Assembly: GCA_030066975.1 (NCBI GenBank)
Contig: JASJAO010000004.1
Coordinates: forward strand, 62,001-126,000
DNA: 64,000 nucleotides
Direction of reading: 5' to 3'
Source of the DNA: Henriciella sp.
Lineage (GTDB): Bacteria; Pseudomonadota; Alphaproteobacteria; Caulobacterales; Hyphomonadaceae
In this document: one piece after another, positions 53,877 through 63,023 of the stretch
How positions within the stretch are numbered: position 1 is the first letter of the stretch
Layout: every line of letters begins with the position of its first letter
Position numbers and translations under genes: made by a program
The notes under the pieces: model-generated
The model's input: the letters and a program-made list of their open reading frames with translations, nothing else
Database searches by the model: none
What the model was told of the DNA's origin: nothing

Positions 53877-56066
53877 TTACTTTCGGACACGCTTGCGCGT
53901 GTTGAGACGAGGTGGCTCGCTGACCACCAGAGCGCTGCCGCGTCCGGACAGGCTGGGATTGTCCATAAAATACTGGTGGGCGCTGAACGCCGCATCAGGG
54001 TCGAGGGGTTTGGTGCGCGTGTATTCGCCATTCCGGCCCATGTCCCAGCTTTGCAGATCATCGTTGAGATTCGCAATCATGATCTGGTTCAGCACCTGAC
54101 GGTGGACCGTTGGGACATTGATCGGAACCAGCGCCTCGACACGACGCTTCAGGTTGCGGTCCATCCAGTCCGCAGACGAGATATAAATCTTCGCCTGCGA
54201 AGACGGCAGAGGTTCGCCGTTCGCAAAGCAGACGATCCGCGAATGCTCCAGGTATCGCCCGATCAGGCTTTTCACCTGAATGGTTTCCGACAGGCCCGGC
54301 ACACCCGGACGTAAGCAGCAAATCCCGCGAATGATGAGGCGGATCGGTACACCCGCCTGACTGGCGCGATACAGGGCATCGATGACGTCGCCATCGACCA
54401 GCGAGTTCATTTTTGCCCAGATCCCTGACGGTTTGCCTGCTGCAGCTGCTTTCGCCTCTTCGCCGATCAGATCGATCAGATGCGACTCCATGGCAAAGGG
54501 CGACATTACCAGTTTCTCAAGCTCTGGCCCTGCCTCAGGCGGCTCGCGATAGGCGGTTATGTAGTTAAACAACCGGCCGGCATCGCGCCCCATCGCCGGG
54601 TCGGCGGTAAACAGCGACAGGTCGGTATAAATCTTGGCTGTGATCGGATGATAATTCCCGGTCCCGAAATGCGTATAGGTCTTGAGTTTCTCGCCTTCGC
54701 GCCGGACGACAAGCGAGACTTTCGCATGGGTCTTATAGTCGATGAAGCCATAAACGACCTGAACCCCAGCGCGTTCCAGATCGCGGGCCAGGCGCAGATT
54801 GGTCTCTTCGTCGAAACGCGCCTTGATCTCTACCAGTGCCGTAACGTTCTTGCCGGCTTCTGCCGCCTCAACCAGGGCTGACACAATCGGCGAGTTTAGC
54901 GTGGTGCGGTAGAGTGTTTGCTTGATGGCAATGACATCGGGATCTTCCGCGGCTTGGCGGACAAATTGTGCGACCACATCGAAAGATTCGTAGGGGTGAT
55001 GGACGAGGATATCTTTCGCCCGGATCGCTTCGAAACAATCGCCATTCATCTCACGGATCCGCTCCGGAAAACGCGCTTCAAACGGCGTGAACAGAAGTTC
55101 CGGCTTATCTTTCACGATCAGACCGGTGAGATCCTTCATCCCCAGAAGCCCTTCCAAAGACATCACGTCACGGTCTTCGGCTTCGATCTCCCGGATGATA
55201 AAGTCCTTCAGTCCTCCCGGCGCGTCTTCGTCAAAATGGATACGGACAATGCGGCCGCGGCGACGCTGTTTCAGCAGGATTTCAAATTCTGCGATCAGGT
55301 CTTCGGACTCTTCCTCGATCTCGATATCGCTGTCGCGCACAATCCGGAACACGCAATGCCCGTTGGAGGTGAGGCCCGGAAACAAGGTCGATTGATACCG
55401 GGCAATCACGCTTTCCAGCCGTACAAAGCGGATCGAGCCTGACTTGCGGTCCGGCAGTCGAATGAACCTGGGAGAGAAAGCGGGCATCGGCACTAGACCG
55501 ATCAGGGGTTCTGATTGCGCGACCCCACCAACCAGCTCGAATGCGACCGCAAATCCTAGATTTGGAATAAATGGAAACGGATGGGCAGGATCAACAGCTT
55601 GCGGGGTCAGAATGGGGAAGATGTTCTGCTCGAAGTGATCATCAAGCCATTTCAGATCGGTTTTCTTCAGCGTCTCAAGCTTCAGCACTTCAATCTGCTC
55701 GTCGACCAGTTCTGACTTGAGTTCGCTCCAGGCGGCCTGTTGCGACCGCATCAGGTTCGAAACGACTTTCTCGATCTCGACAACCTGTTGCTCGGGGGTA
55801 CGCCCGTCCTGGCTCCGCTTGGCGATACCGGCCCGAAGCTGTTCACGCAAACCGGCGTAGCGGACCATGAAGAACTCATCGAGATTGCTGGCCGAGATCG
55901 ACAAAAACCGGAGACGTTCCAGCAAGGGATGAGCGCGATTATCAACTTCTTCCAATACACGCTGATTGAACTTCAACCAAGAGAGTTCGCGATTGAGAAA
56001 GCGCTCAGGCAGGATCATAAGATCCGCCACCTCTGGCTTCGCTGCCGGTGTTTTAACGGCCGTCAT
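53877..56066 (-). CDS. ppk: Polyphosphate kinase 1
   Basis: 729 residues. N-terminal FLNRELSWLKFNQRVLEE and FLSISASNLDEFFMVRYAGL match PPK1. The catalytic histidine region includes HFGTGNYHPITAKIYTDLS. It makes polyphosphate from ATP, probably at the inner face of the membrane, as part of phosphate storage and stress response. Its start overlaps the hdaA stop by 4 bases. The order hdaA-ppk-ppx is also found in Caulobacter. Confidence 0.97.
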   Translation of the reverse strand: MTAVKTPAAKPEVADLMILPERFLNRELSWLKFNQRVLEEVDNRAHPLLERLRFLSISASNLDEFFMVRYAGLREQLRAGIAKRSQDGRTPEQQVVEIEKVVSNLMRSQQAAWSELKSELVDEQIEVLKLETLKKTDLKWLDDHFEQNIFPILTPQAVDPAHPFPFIPNLGFAVAFELVGGVAQSEPLIGLVPMPAFSPRFIRLPDRKSGSIRFVRLESVIARYQSTLFPGLTSNGHCVFRIVRDSDIEIEEESEDLIAEFEILLKQRRRGRIVRIHFDEDAPGGLKDFIIREIEAEDRDVMSLEGLLGMKDLTGLIVKDKPELLFTPFEARFPERIREMNGDCFEAIRAKDILVHHPYESFDVVAQFVRQAAEDPDVIAIKQTLYRTTLNSPIVSALVEAAEAGKNVTALVEIKARFDEETNLRLARDLERAGVQVVYGFIDYKTHAKVSLVVRREGEKLKTYTHFGTGNYHPITAKIYTDLSLFTADPAMGRDAGRLFNYITAYREPPEAGPELEKLVMSPFAMESHLIDLIGEEAKAAAAGKPSGIWAKMNSLVDGDVIDALYRASQAGVPIRLIIRGICCLRPGVPGLSETIQVKSLIGRYLEHSRIVCFANGEPLPSSQAKIYISSADWMDRNLKRRVEALVPINVPTVHRQVLNQIMIANLNDDLQSWDMGRNGEYTRTKPLDPDAAFSAHQYFMDNPSLSGRGSALVVSEPPRLNTRKRVRK

Positions 56067-56749
56067 TCCGGATCCCCAGGTTCATCACTGAATTCCAGCA
56101 CCTCTTTTGCCAATGGGACCGTCAGCGCCCGCGACCCCGTCGCCCCGGCAAGCCGCTGAACGGTGTCCTCGATGGCGAGATAACTCAGTCCGAGGCGAAG
56201 CACGAGATAATCTTCAACATTTTTTGTCAGGGTCAGCATTGATCGCGCCGCAGCACGACGAAGCCGTTCACGCATCATATCCTCGTCCGGCTCCTCTATG
56301 CGCGCGATCGGTGCAGACTTCAAACGCGACATTAGGTCGGGAGACAGGGACGTCCGCCACTCTGCGGGCGACGTCGTTGCGCTGCACAGAAGTCGCCCGT
56401 TCAGGCGCTCAACAGCGCTGACCAGCGCCAGCAATCGCCGCTCATCAGACACCAGGTCTGAGCGATCAATGGCGACATATCCCGCCGCGATCTGTTCCAG
56501 ACGGGCCGCGTCGCCAACGGCCTCAAGATCCGGGTCGAGCAGGACACCCTCGAAGTGCGCGACCCAGGCCTTGACCAGCGTGGTCAGGCCAGATCGTTCC
56601 GGCCCGACGACGCAAAAGGTTGAATACGGCCAATGATCAACCCGTCGGGCAGCTGCAACAGCCCCCCGATTGGCCGCGGTCAGCGCCATGTCATCAAAAC
56701 CAAGCTGGTTTTCTGGAAATGTGAGCGGCAGCTGTCTTGGGTCAGACAT
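56063..56749 (-). CDS. hdaA: DnaA-related ATPase HdaA (regulatory inactivation of DnaA)
   Basis: 228 residues, a DnaA domain III-like AAA+ protein lacking the DNA-binding domain. The N-terminal QLPLTF (residues 6-11) is the beta-clamp-binding motif of Hda. CVVGPERSGLTTLV replaces the usual Walker A with a degenerate form. HdaA promotes ATP hydrolysis by DnaA once replication starts. It is translationally coupled to ppk, linking replication control and polyphosphate. The N-terminal DUF2066 gene follows upstream after 18 bases. Confidence 0.9.
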   Translation of the reverse strand: MSDPRQLPLTFPENQLGFDDMALTAANRGAVAAARRVDHWPYSTFCVVGPERSGLTTLVKAWVAHFEGVLLDPDLEAVGDAARLEQIAAGYVAIDRSDLVSDERRLLALVSAVERLNGRLLCSATTSPAEWRTSLSPDLMSRLKSAPIARIEEPDEDMMRERLRRAAARSMLTLTKNVEDYLVLRLGLSYLAIEDTVQRLAGATGSRALTVPLAKEVLEFSDEPGDPE

Positions 56750-56767
56750 GGGACAGCCTCACGCCTG

Positions 56768-57778
56768 CTATCGTATGCCGGTGACAGCCGATCGCAGCAC
56801 CCAGCCGATGGGTTCAGCCGAGATGACCACACCGCGATCCCGCAGGTCCGACGTCAAGCGCTGCCCATCACCTGCAAAAATAAACCGAACCACGGCGCCA
56901 TCTCGTGCAACCGCTTCAGTTTGGAAGTCTGACACGAGCGGGGACTGCGCCAGCGCCGCGCGAAGCGTGTTCCACTCTGCCAGCGAGGTATAGAAGACGG
57001 TTGCTTTCACCATTGTGCGCCCGGTTTCGCGGATAATCGCGCTTTCCTTCCAGGCCGCATCCAGCACAGCGCCGGTTGCCAATACGGCATCTTCCAACGT
57101 GGCAACACGCTGGGTTCGTCCAAGTGTCCGGCGACCCGCCGCCGTCACCACCGTCACCGTGGCATAATAAGCGCCTTCAACCCCGCCAAGATCTGCAATG
57201 ACGGCACGCTGAGCGCCATAGATTGACACGTCCGCGCTGAGGTCATCCCACTCGCTGTCCCTGTTATAGCCGAATGACCGGCTCGTGACCGTGCGCGCCA
57301 GAAACCCTTGTGACTGATCCGGCCAGACTTCGGCCCAATCAAATGCGATCGACGAGCTGGCGACCGGAACCACCAGGGCCGTCGGCGCATTGACATCGGT
57401 GAAAGGAATACTCTGAGCATTCAGGAAGGATCGCACCTGGACGGGATTGAACACGACGGCCAGACTGCCGCGATACCGGCCCGCACCGCGTGTTTCTTCC
57501 TCCACATCCACCGCCGCCGACAGCGCATCGGCAATGGCTTGATCGATGACCAGGTCTTCGGCGGCGCGTCGGTCCTCCGGCAATGTGATCCGCGCAATCA
57601 TTTGCCGTGCACCAATCAGCTTGGCGGAGGCAAAGGCGAGCTGCTGTGCTTCCAGGACGGACTCGGCTGTCTCATCCACGGCAATTCCGCGGATCGTATA
57701 GGTATCCTGAACCTGAGCGTGGGCCGCCCCCCCTGCTGCGAAAAACAGAACCATCGCAGCGCATAGTCGTCGAATCAT
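56768..57778 (-). CDS. DUF2066 family secreted protein
   Basis: 336 residues. Signal peptide (MIRRLCAAMVLFFAA to AHAQ). The mature part starts VQDTYTIRGIAVDETAESVLEAQQLAFASAKLIG, which matches DUF2066, a family of periplasmic or envelope proteins of unknown function. The VFYTSLAEWNTLRAALAQSPLVSDF segment near residue 250 has the same repeated beta-alpha design. ATG 57778 is preferred over an upstream start at 57814. It precedes hdaA, and it is divergent from purM. Confidence 0.88.
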   Translation of the reverse strand: MIRRLCAAMVLFFAAGGAAHAQVQDTYTIRGIAVDETAESVLEAQQLAFASAKLIGARQMIARITLPEDRRAAEDLVIDQAIADALSAAVDVEEETRGAGRYRGSLAVVFNPVQVRSFLNAQSIPFTDVNAPTALVVPVASSSIAFDWAEVWPDQSQGFLARTVTSRSFGYNRDSEWDDLSADVSIYGAQRAVIADLGGVEGAYYATVTVVTAAGRRTLGRTQRVATLEDAVLATGAVLDAAWKESAIIRETGRTMVKATVFYTSLAEWNTLRAALAQSPLVSDFQTEAVARDGAVVRFIFAGDGQRLTSDLRDRGVVISAEPIGWVLRSAVTGIR

Positions 57779-57884
57779 CGAAATTACCTCTTCGGCCTTT
57801 CGTGTCTTTACCAACCCAAACCGCTCGCGTGAACCGCGCGATGCGGCTGGTCACCACTCTTTCCACATGCTAACGCGCCTCGCC

Positions 57885-58910
57885 ATGACAAACGAGACCC
57901 GAGATTCCCTTTCTTACCGTGACGCCGGTGTCGATATTGAGGCGGGTGACCGTTTGGTCAGCGCAATTTCGCCCTTGGCCAAAGCAACAGCACGCGCAGG
58001 TGTCATGGGCGGCATTGGCGGGTTTGGCGCTCTGTTCGACTTGAAAGCGAGCGGCTGGGATGACCCGATCCTGGTCTCAGGCACGGATGGCGTTGGCACC
58101 AAACTCATGCTCGCTTTCGAAACCGGCCAACACCACACAGTCGGCATTGATCTCGTCGCGATGTGCGCCAATGACGTGCTGGCCCAAGGCGCCGAACCGC
58201 TGTTTTTCCTCGACTATTTCGCCACAGGCGCGCTGGAAGGCGATATTGCCGAGCAAGTGATTTCAGGTATCGCAGAAGGTTGCAAACAGGCCGGTTGCGC
58301 CCTGATCGGCGGCGAAACAGCTGAAATGCCGGGCATGTATCCCCCCGGTCACTATGATTTGGCGGGCTTCGTTGTCGGCGCCGTCGAACGCGCTGAACTG
58401 TTGCCAGCCTTGGACACGATGCAGGCCGAAGACGTATTGATCGGGATCGCATCCTCAGGACCGCACTCGAACGGGTATTCTCTGATCCGGAAAATCGTCA
58501 CCCGATGCGGCTTGTCCTACGCGGATACGGCACCTTTCGCGAACACGAGTTTGGGTGAAGCCCTGCTGACCCCGACGCGGCTCTACTCGGAGGCCGCCCT
58601 CCCCCTGATCCGCGGCAAGCTGATTAACGGCCTGGCGCACATCACTGGCGGCGGCCTGACCGAAAACACGCCGCGTATGTGCCCTGACACGCTTGTCCCC
58701 CGGATTGATCGCGATAGCTGGACCCCGCCTGCGGTGTTTGACTGGTTGCAAGCCGAAGGCAACGTCGAGACCGACGAGATGCACCGAACCTTCAACATGG
58801 GGATCGGCATGGTCTTCACCTGCGCACCAAAGAACGTAGAGCAGGTGCTCGCGAGCCTGCAAGCCGCGGGCGAGATGCCGGTGGTGATCGGTGATCTTGT
58901 CCCGGCATGA
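57885..58910 (+). CDS. purM: Phosphoribosylformylglycinamidine cyclo-ligase
   Basis: 341 residues. Conserved stretches are LSYRDAGVDIEAGDRLV, GTDGVGTKLMLAFE, GCALIGGETAEMPGMY and ASSGPHSNGYSLIRK. PurM makes the imidazole ring of aminoimidazole ribotide with ATP. I prefer ATG 57885 (MTNETRDSL) to an ATG 18 bases upstream because the family starts close to the SYRDAGV motif. It overlaps purN by 4 bases. Confidence 0.97.
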   Translation: MTNETRDSLSYRDAGVDIEAGDRLVSAISPLAKATARAGVMGGIGGFGALFDLKASGWDDPILVSGTDGVGTKLMLAFETGQHHTVGIDLVAMCANDVLAQGAEPLFFLDYFATGALEGDIAEQVISGIAEGCKQAGCALIGGETAEMPGMYPPGHYDLAGFVVGAVERAELLPALDTMQAEDVLIGIASSGPHSNGYSLIRKIVTRCGLSYADTAPFANTSLGEALLTPTRLYSEAALPLIRGKLINGLAHITGGGLTENTPRMCPDTLVPRIDRDSWTPPAVFDWLQAEGNVETDEMHRTFNMGIGMVFTCAPKNVEQVLASLQAAGEMPVVIGDLVPA

Positions 58911-59488
58911 AGAAGCACCGCCTCGCGATACTGATCTCGGGTCGCGGCTCCAATATGGAAGCGATCTTAAGCGCAGCAACTGCATCGGACTATCCCGCGG
59001 AGCCGAAACTTGTGCTCTCAAACCGCCCGGACGCGGCGGGCCTGCAGATCGCGACGAAGCACAGGGTACAAACGGCGTGTGTCGATCACAAGCCATTCGG
59101 ATCTGATCGCGAAGCCTTCGAACGCCAGATGGATGCGATCCTGCAAGAGCATCAGATCGAGATCATCGCTCTGGCGGGCTTCATGCGGGTTCTGACGCCG
59201 TGGTTTGTGCGTAGATGGACAGGCCGGATGATCAATATTCATCCCTCACTCCTGCCGAAATACCCAGGTCTCAACACCCATCAGCGCGCAATCGACGCCG
59301 GTGACCCAGAAGCAGGCTGCAGCGTGCACTGGGTCACTGAGGGCGTGGATGAAGGCGCCGTCATTGCGCAGGCCAAAGCGCCGATTCTGCCCGATGACAC
59401 CGTGGACTCGCTCGCTGCGCGCATACTGCCGCTAGAGCACGAGCTTTACCCTCGCGCGCTGGCCGAGGCGTGCCAGAGCTTGAAATAG
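58907..59488 (+). CDS. purN: Phosphoribosylglycinamide formyltransferase
   Basis: 193 residues. The folate-dependent transformylase motifs are the glycine loop LISGRGSNMEA, the catalytic Asn/His in NIHPSLLPKYPG, and the Asp in VTEGVDEGAVI. It transfers a formyl group to GAR in purine synthesis. Its start overlaps purM by 4 bases and a terminator follows. Cytoplasmic. Confidence 0.97.
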   Translation: MKKHRLAILISGRGSNMEAILSAATASDYPAEPKLVLSNRPDAAGLQIATKHRVQTACVDHKPFGSDREAFERQMDAILQEHQIEIIALAGFMRVLTPWFVRRWTGRMINIHPSLLPKYPGLNTHQRAIDAGDPEAGCSVHWVTEGVDEGAVIAQAKAPILPDDTVDSLAARILPLEHELYPRALAEACQSLK

Positions 59489-59498
59489 AAGCAAAGAA

Positions 59499-59531
59499 AA
59501 GCCCGCCTTAGCGATCAGACGGGCTTCTTTT
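59499..59531. terminator. Intrinsic terminator between purN and ndk
   Basis: AAGCCCG (59499-59505) and CGGGCTT (59520-59526) form a 7-bp stem with a 14-base loop, followed on the plus strand by CTTTTGG. On the minus strand the stem is followed by TTCTTTGC, so it may serve ndk as well as purN. Confidence 0.8.
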
Positions 59532-59548
59532 GGATCTGCACCGATGGC

Positions 59549-59971
59549 TTAGCCGACAATGTCGGCTTCGCTGAAGAATTGAGAGATTTCCAGCGCCGCA
59601 TTCTCATCACTGTCTGAGCCGTGCGCCGAGTTTTCGCCAATCGATTGCGCGAACAGTTTGCGAATGGTGCCGTCGGCGGCCTCTGCCGGGTTGGTGGCCC
59701 CCATCACTTCACGGTAACGCGCTACGGCATTCTCACCTTCGAGAACCTGAACCACAACCGGGCCAGACGTCATGAACTCGACCAGTTCGCCAAAGAAGGG
59801 GCGCTCAGCGTGCACGGCATAGAAGCGTTCAGCCTGTTCCTGGGTCATCTTGATCCGGCGCTGAGCGACAATCCGCAGGCCGCCTTCCTCGATGACCCGG
59901 TTGATGGCACCGGTGAGATTTCGCGCGGTCGCGTCCGGCTTAATGATCGAAAAAGTACGGGTTCCAGTCAT
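59549..59971 (-). CDS. ndk: Nucleoside diphosphate kinase
   Basis: 140 residues. The N-terminal [15 protein letters not shown] is followed by the nucleotide-site [16 protein letters not shown] and the phosphohistidine His117 in [11 protein letters not shown]. It balances NTP and dNTP pools. It converges on purN across a shared terminator-like hairpin, and is divergent from the next small membrane protein. Single-gene unit. Confidence 0.98.
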   Translation of the reverse strand: MTGTRTFSIIKPDATARNLTGAINRVIEEGGLRIVAQRRIKMTQEQAERFYAVHAERPFFGELVEFMTSGPVVVQVLEGENAVARYREVMGATNPAEAADGTIRKLFAQSIGENSAHGSDSDENAALEISQFFSEADIVG

Positions 59972-60139
59972 GGCAAAGTCCTGTCAGCTTTTATGGAATT
60001 CTGTTGAGCTTGGCGGGCCTATAGCGGGGCTGAGCTATGGCGGCAACTGCAAGACTCAGACTGTCATGCTATCATCATCAGAATCGATCAAAATAACTGC
60101 AAGTTGCAAGTTCAACTACAGATAAAAGTGGAGGAGTGT

Positions 60140-60325
60140 TTGTCTGGATTGTTTCGAATGATGCTCATGATCGCCGCGCTGATAACGGCTGGCTACGGGG
60201 TATATTACCTCTGGACCGGAGAGCTGCCCGCCCACACGCTGAAAGTTGCCGCAAGCTACGGCATTCTAACCTTGTTGGTCTTTGTTGTGACCGTGATCAC
60301 CAAGCCGGCGGGCGAAAAGCACTGA
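60140..60325 (+). CDS. Small two-helix membrane protein, hypothetical
   Basis: 61 residues from a TTG start: MSGLFRMMLMIAALITAGYGVYYLWTG is the first helix, and SYGILTLLVFVVTVITK the second. A GGAGGAG ribosome site lies 5 bases before the TTG, which decides this start over an upstream TTG at 60104. No recognised family. It converges on the following GST gene with 10 bases between stops. The hydrophobic design and strong ribosome site make it likely real. Confidence 0.6.
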   Translation: MSGLFRMMLMIAALITAGYGVYYLWTGELPAHTLKVAASYGILTLLVFVVTVITKPAGEKH

Positions 60326-60335
60326 AATTACCAAG

Positions 60336-60992
60336 TCACTTTGGTTGAAAATTCAGTGGATCCTGTGTCCACGGTTCCGCCTCAGCTTGCGCTTCAATCT
60401 GTTGGGTCAGAGGGTGCTGCAGAACAGAGGCTGCATATTCAGCCGAAACGCCGTGCAAAGCGACACCATAGGTTCGAAACCGTGTCGCAACCGGCATGAA
60501 GAACGCATCAGCTGCAGACCAGCCCCCGAACAAGAAGGCTCCGCCTGCCCCGAAAGAATCCCTCGTTGTCGTCCAGATTTGATTAATGCGCTCGATGTCT
60601 GACCTAAGCCCGGGTGTCATATCTGGTGTCGGTTTGCGGCTGCGAATGTCGACGCCCATCCAGCTGCGCAAATCGAAAAAACTCGCATGCATCTCGGCGC
60701 ACAGGCTACGCGCTCTTGCCCTTTTGGTCGGGTCTGTTGGCCAAACTTTACCAGGAGCCACCTGTTCAGAGATCCATTCAGTAATCGCCAGGCTGTCATG
60801 GATAACCAGATCGTCAGTGACGAGCACTGGAACACGGTGCTGGCCCGTCACCTCGTCGAGCAAGTCATAGGTTGATTGCTCACCAATCGGCAGTACCGTT
60901 TCTTCAATCTCCAAACCAGAGGCACGCGCGACGAGCGCTGCGCGGATCGACCAGGATGAATAGTTGAGATTGCCAAGATAAAGCGTCGTCAT
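60336..60992 (-). CDS. Glutathione S-transferase family protein
   Basis: 218 residues. The N-terminal YLGNLNYSSWSIRAALVARASG is a GST opening with the Ser-Ser-x-Ser pattern, VPVLVTDDLVIHDSLAITEWISE supplies the glutathione site, and FGGWSAADAFFMPVATRF lies in the C-terminal helical domain. The subclass resembles maleylacetoacetate isomerase/zeta-like GSTs only weakly. Its ATG overlaps the holC stop by 4 bases, so it is the third gene of a pepA-holC-gst unit. Confidence 0.88.
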   Translation of the reverse strand: MTTLYLGNLNYSSWSIRAALVARASGLEIEETVLPIGEQSTYDLLDEVTGQHRVPVLVTDDLVIHDSLAITEWISEQVAPGKVWPTDPTKRARARSLCAEMHASFFDLRSWMGVDIRSRKPTPDMTPGLRSDIERINQIWTTTRDSFGAGGAFLFGGWSAADAFFMPVATRFRTYGVALHGVSAEYAASVLQHPLTQQIEAQAEAEPWTQDPLNFQPK

Positions 60993-61462
60993 TGGCCAGC
61001 CTCAGTCCACCCGCGTCCGGTCTGCTGAAAATAGCGTGCGACCAGACCTGCATCCTTCGCCGCCTTGAATTGTTCGCGCGCCTTCTGTCGTGTCGGACCG
61101 TCGCCATCATCGAACAGAACCATGCACCGCTCGAACGGCGCATCCACCGGCAAATCTGTTCCGTCCATGAGCAGCGCCACAGAGGCGGCGTTCAGGTTGT
61201 CTGCCTCAGCCGAGATCAGGACCGGCTGCGCGGCCGGGTCCAATCCTGCAGCTTCTGCCTGACCATGCGGCAGAAAACTGTCATCATCATAGGTCCAGAG
61301 TGCTTCATCGAGCGCGCTGCGCCGTGACATCTCTCCACTGATCGCCAGCACCCGCCAATCCCGCTCCAGGCATTTCTCAAGCAGCGGCCCAACCGCTCGC
61401 TCCAGCGTTGTGCGGCTAAGGTGGTAGAACCACCATTCTGGTTTGGCAGGCACCTCGCTCAA
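60989..61462 (-). CDS. holC: DNA polymerase III subunit chi
   Basis: 157 residues. The HolC fold is suggested by WWFYHLSRTTLERAVGPLLEKCLERDWRVL and the central SFLPHGQAEAAG stretch, followed by PVLISAEADNL. Chi links the clamp loader to single-strand DNA-binding protein. It follows pepA after 3 bases, a linkage seen in many proteobacteria, and overlaps a GST gene by 4 bases. Confidence 0.93.
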   Translation of the reverse strand: MSEVPAKPEWWFYHLSRTTLERAVGPLLEKCLERDWRVLAISGEMSRRSALDEALWTYDDDSFLPHGQAEAAGLDPAAQPVLISAEADNLNAASVALLMDGTDLPVDAPFERCMVLFDDGDGPTRQKAREQFKAAKDAGLVARYFQQTGRGWTEAGQ

Positions 61463-61465
61463 GCC

Positions 61466-62929
61466 TTAGCCCTCAAAATTATCGGCAATCCAGCGGTCCA
61501 GCAAGCGCGGTCCGAAACCGCTGGCCCAACTCACGTCATGCGCGGCTTTCTTGCCCTCAACCCAGGCCACACCAGCGATGTCCAGATGAGCCCACTTGGT
61601 CCCTTCGTCGATGAAGCGCTGCAGGAACTGCGCGGCCGTGATCGAGCCGGCTGCGCGCCCACCAATATTGCGCATGTCAGCAAACTTGGACTTCAGCAGA
61701 CTGTCATACTCAGGTCCTAACGGTAGGCGCCAGGCTTTCTCACCCTCGACTTGACCGGCGGCGGTCAGTTGCGCGGCGAGATCATCATCATTGCTGAACA
61801 GGCCAGCATGGTGATGTCCGAGACCAATCACAATCGCGCCGGTGAGGGTCGCAAGATCGACAATCGCGGCGGGTTTGAAGTGCTTCTGCGCATACCAGAG
61901 CACATCACAGAGGACGAGCCGGCCCTCTGCATCCGTATTCTGGACTTCGATGGTCTGGCCTGACGCGGACGTCAAAACGTCTCCGGGGCGGATCGCATCG
62001 CCGTCCGGCATATTTTCAACCAGGCCCACAAGACCAATTACATTGGCTTTCGCCTTGCGTTTCGCCAGCGATAGCATCGTGCCAACAACTGCGGCTGAGC
62101 CGCCCATGTCACCGCGCATGTCTTCCATGCCTGCGCCCGGCTTCAGCGAGATACCGCCGGTATCAAAACACACACCCTTACCGACCAGTATGGCGGGGTC
62201 TGCGCCCTTCTTGCCCCCCATCCATTTCATGATGCCGAGCTTGCTTTCTTTTACACTGCCCTGCCCGACCCCCAGCATCGAGTTCATGCCGAGCTTTTTC
62301 AGCTCCTTCTCACCGAGAATTTCAACCTCCAGGCCTTCCTCGGCAAGCTCTTCGATGAGGCTCGCATAGCTTGCCGGATAAAGGTCATTCGGCGCCATGT
62401 TGACGAGATCCCGGGCAAGATAAGTCCCATCTGCGGCGGCGCTTAACGGTTTGAACGCCGCCCGCGCCGCTTTCGCATCGTCAATCACGATCTTGAACCC
62501 GGTCAGTGTCGGCTTGTCCTCCGGCTTAAGCTTGGTGCGATATTTGTCGAACCGATAGGCCGCGAGTTTGGCCCCAAGCGCAATCCGTGCGGCAGCTTCG
62601 GGCTCATCAACGAACAGATCCAAAGTTTTAAAACCGCTATTGGCTTGCGCCTTGTATAGCTTCGCCCCGATCGTCTCTTGTCCCCGTGCATCAGGCGCGT
62701 CTTTGCCTGTTCCGACCAGAACAGCGCGGCGCGCATCACTGCCCTTGGGCAGAACCACCAAGGCCATTTGCCCTGCCTTGCCTTCGAACCGACCGGTCCC
62801 GATCGCTTCACTCAGCAGTCCGCCGCTGGCTTTATCGAGATCTGCTGCGTCTCTGGGAAGCTTGCCTGTCTCATCGACCAGAAAGGCGACAATTTCTGAC
62901 TTGGCGGTATCGGTGAATGTAATTTTCAT
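61466..62929 (-). CDS. pepA: Cytosol (leucyl) aminopeptidase, M17 family
   Basis: 487 residues. The M17 signature NTDAEGRLVL is at 331-340. Metal ligands lie at KGVCFDTGGISLK (Lys251, Asp256 region) and in the signature's Asp/Glu. The N-terminal domain is of normal length. It removes N-terminal amino acids and may act as a DNA-binding regulator in some bacteria. ATG 62929 (MKITFTDTA) with CGGAG upstream is preferred to an in-frame start 33 bases earlier. It is divergent from lptF. Confidence 0.96.
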   Translation of the reverse strand: MKITFTDTAKSEIVAFLVDETGKLPRDAADLDKASGGLLSEAIGTGRFEGKAGQMALVVLPKGSDARRAVLVGTGKDAPDARGQETIGAKLYKAQANSGFKTLDLFVDEPEAAARIALGAKLAAYRFDKYRTKLKPEDKPTLTGFKIVIDDAKAARAAFKPLSAAADGTYLARDLVNMAPNDLYPASYASLIEELAEEGLEVEILGEKELKKLGMNSMLGVGQGSVKESKLGIMKWMGGKKGADPAILVGKGVCFDTGGISLKPGAGMEDMRGDMGGSAAVVGTMLSLAKRKAKANVIGLVGLVENMPDGDAIRPGDVLTSASGQTIEVQNTDAEGRLVLCDVLWYAQKHFKPAAIVDLATLTGAIVIGLGHHHAGLFSNDDDLAAQLTAAGQVEGEKAWRLPLGPEYDSLLKSKFADMRNIGGRAAGSITAAQFLQRFIDEGTKWAHLDIAGVAWVEGKKAAHDVSWASGFGPRLLDRWIADNFEG

Positions 62930-63023
62930 TTGCGAACTCCGTTTGAGCCGCAAAGTAGGCATCGACGCGCGCGGCGCAACTCGCTAGGCAAGAAATTATG
63001 CAAGAAAACAGGCCCGTTCTCTC

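Noticed and set aside
53637-54314. 225-codon open frame across ppx and ppk on the plus strand
   Set aside because: Antisense to two well-conserved genes and their junction; no protein character.
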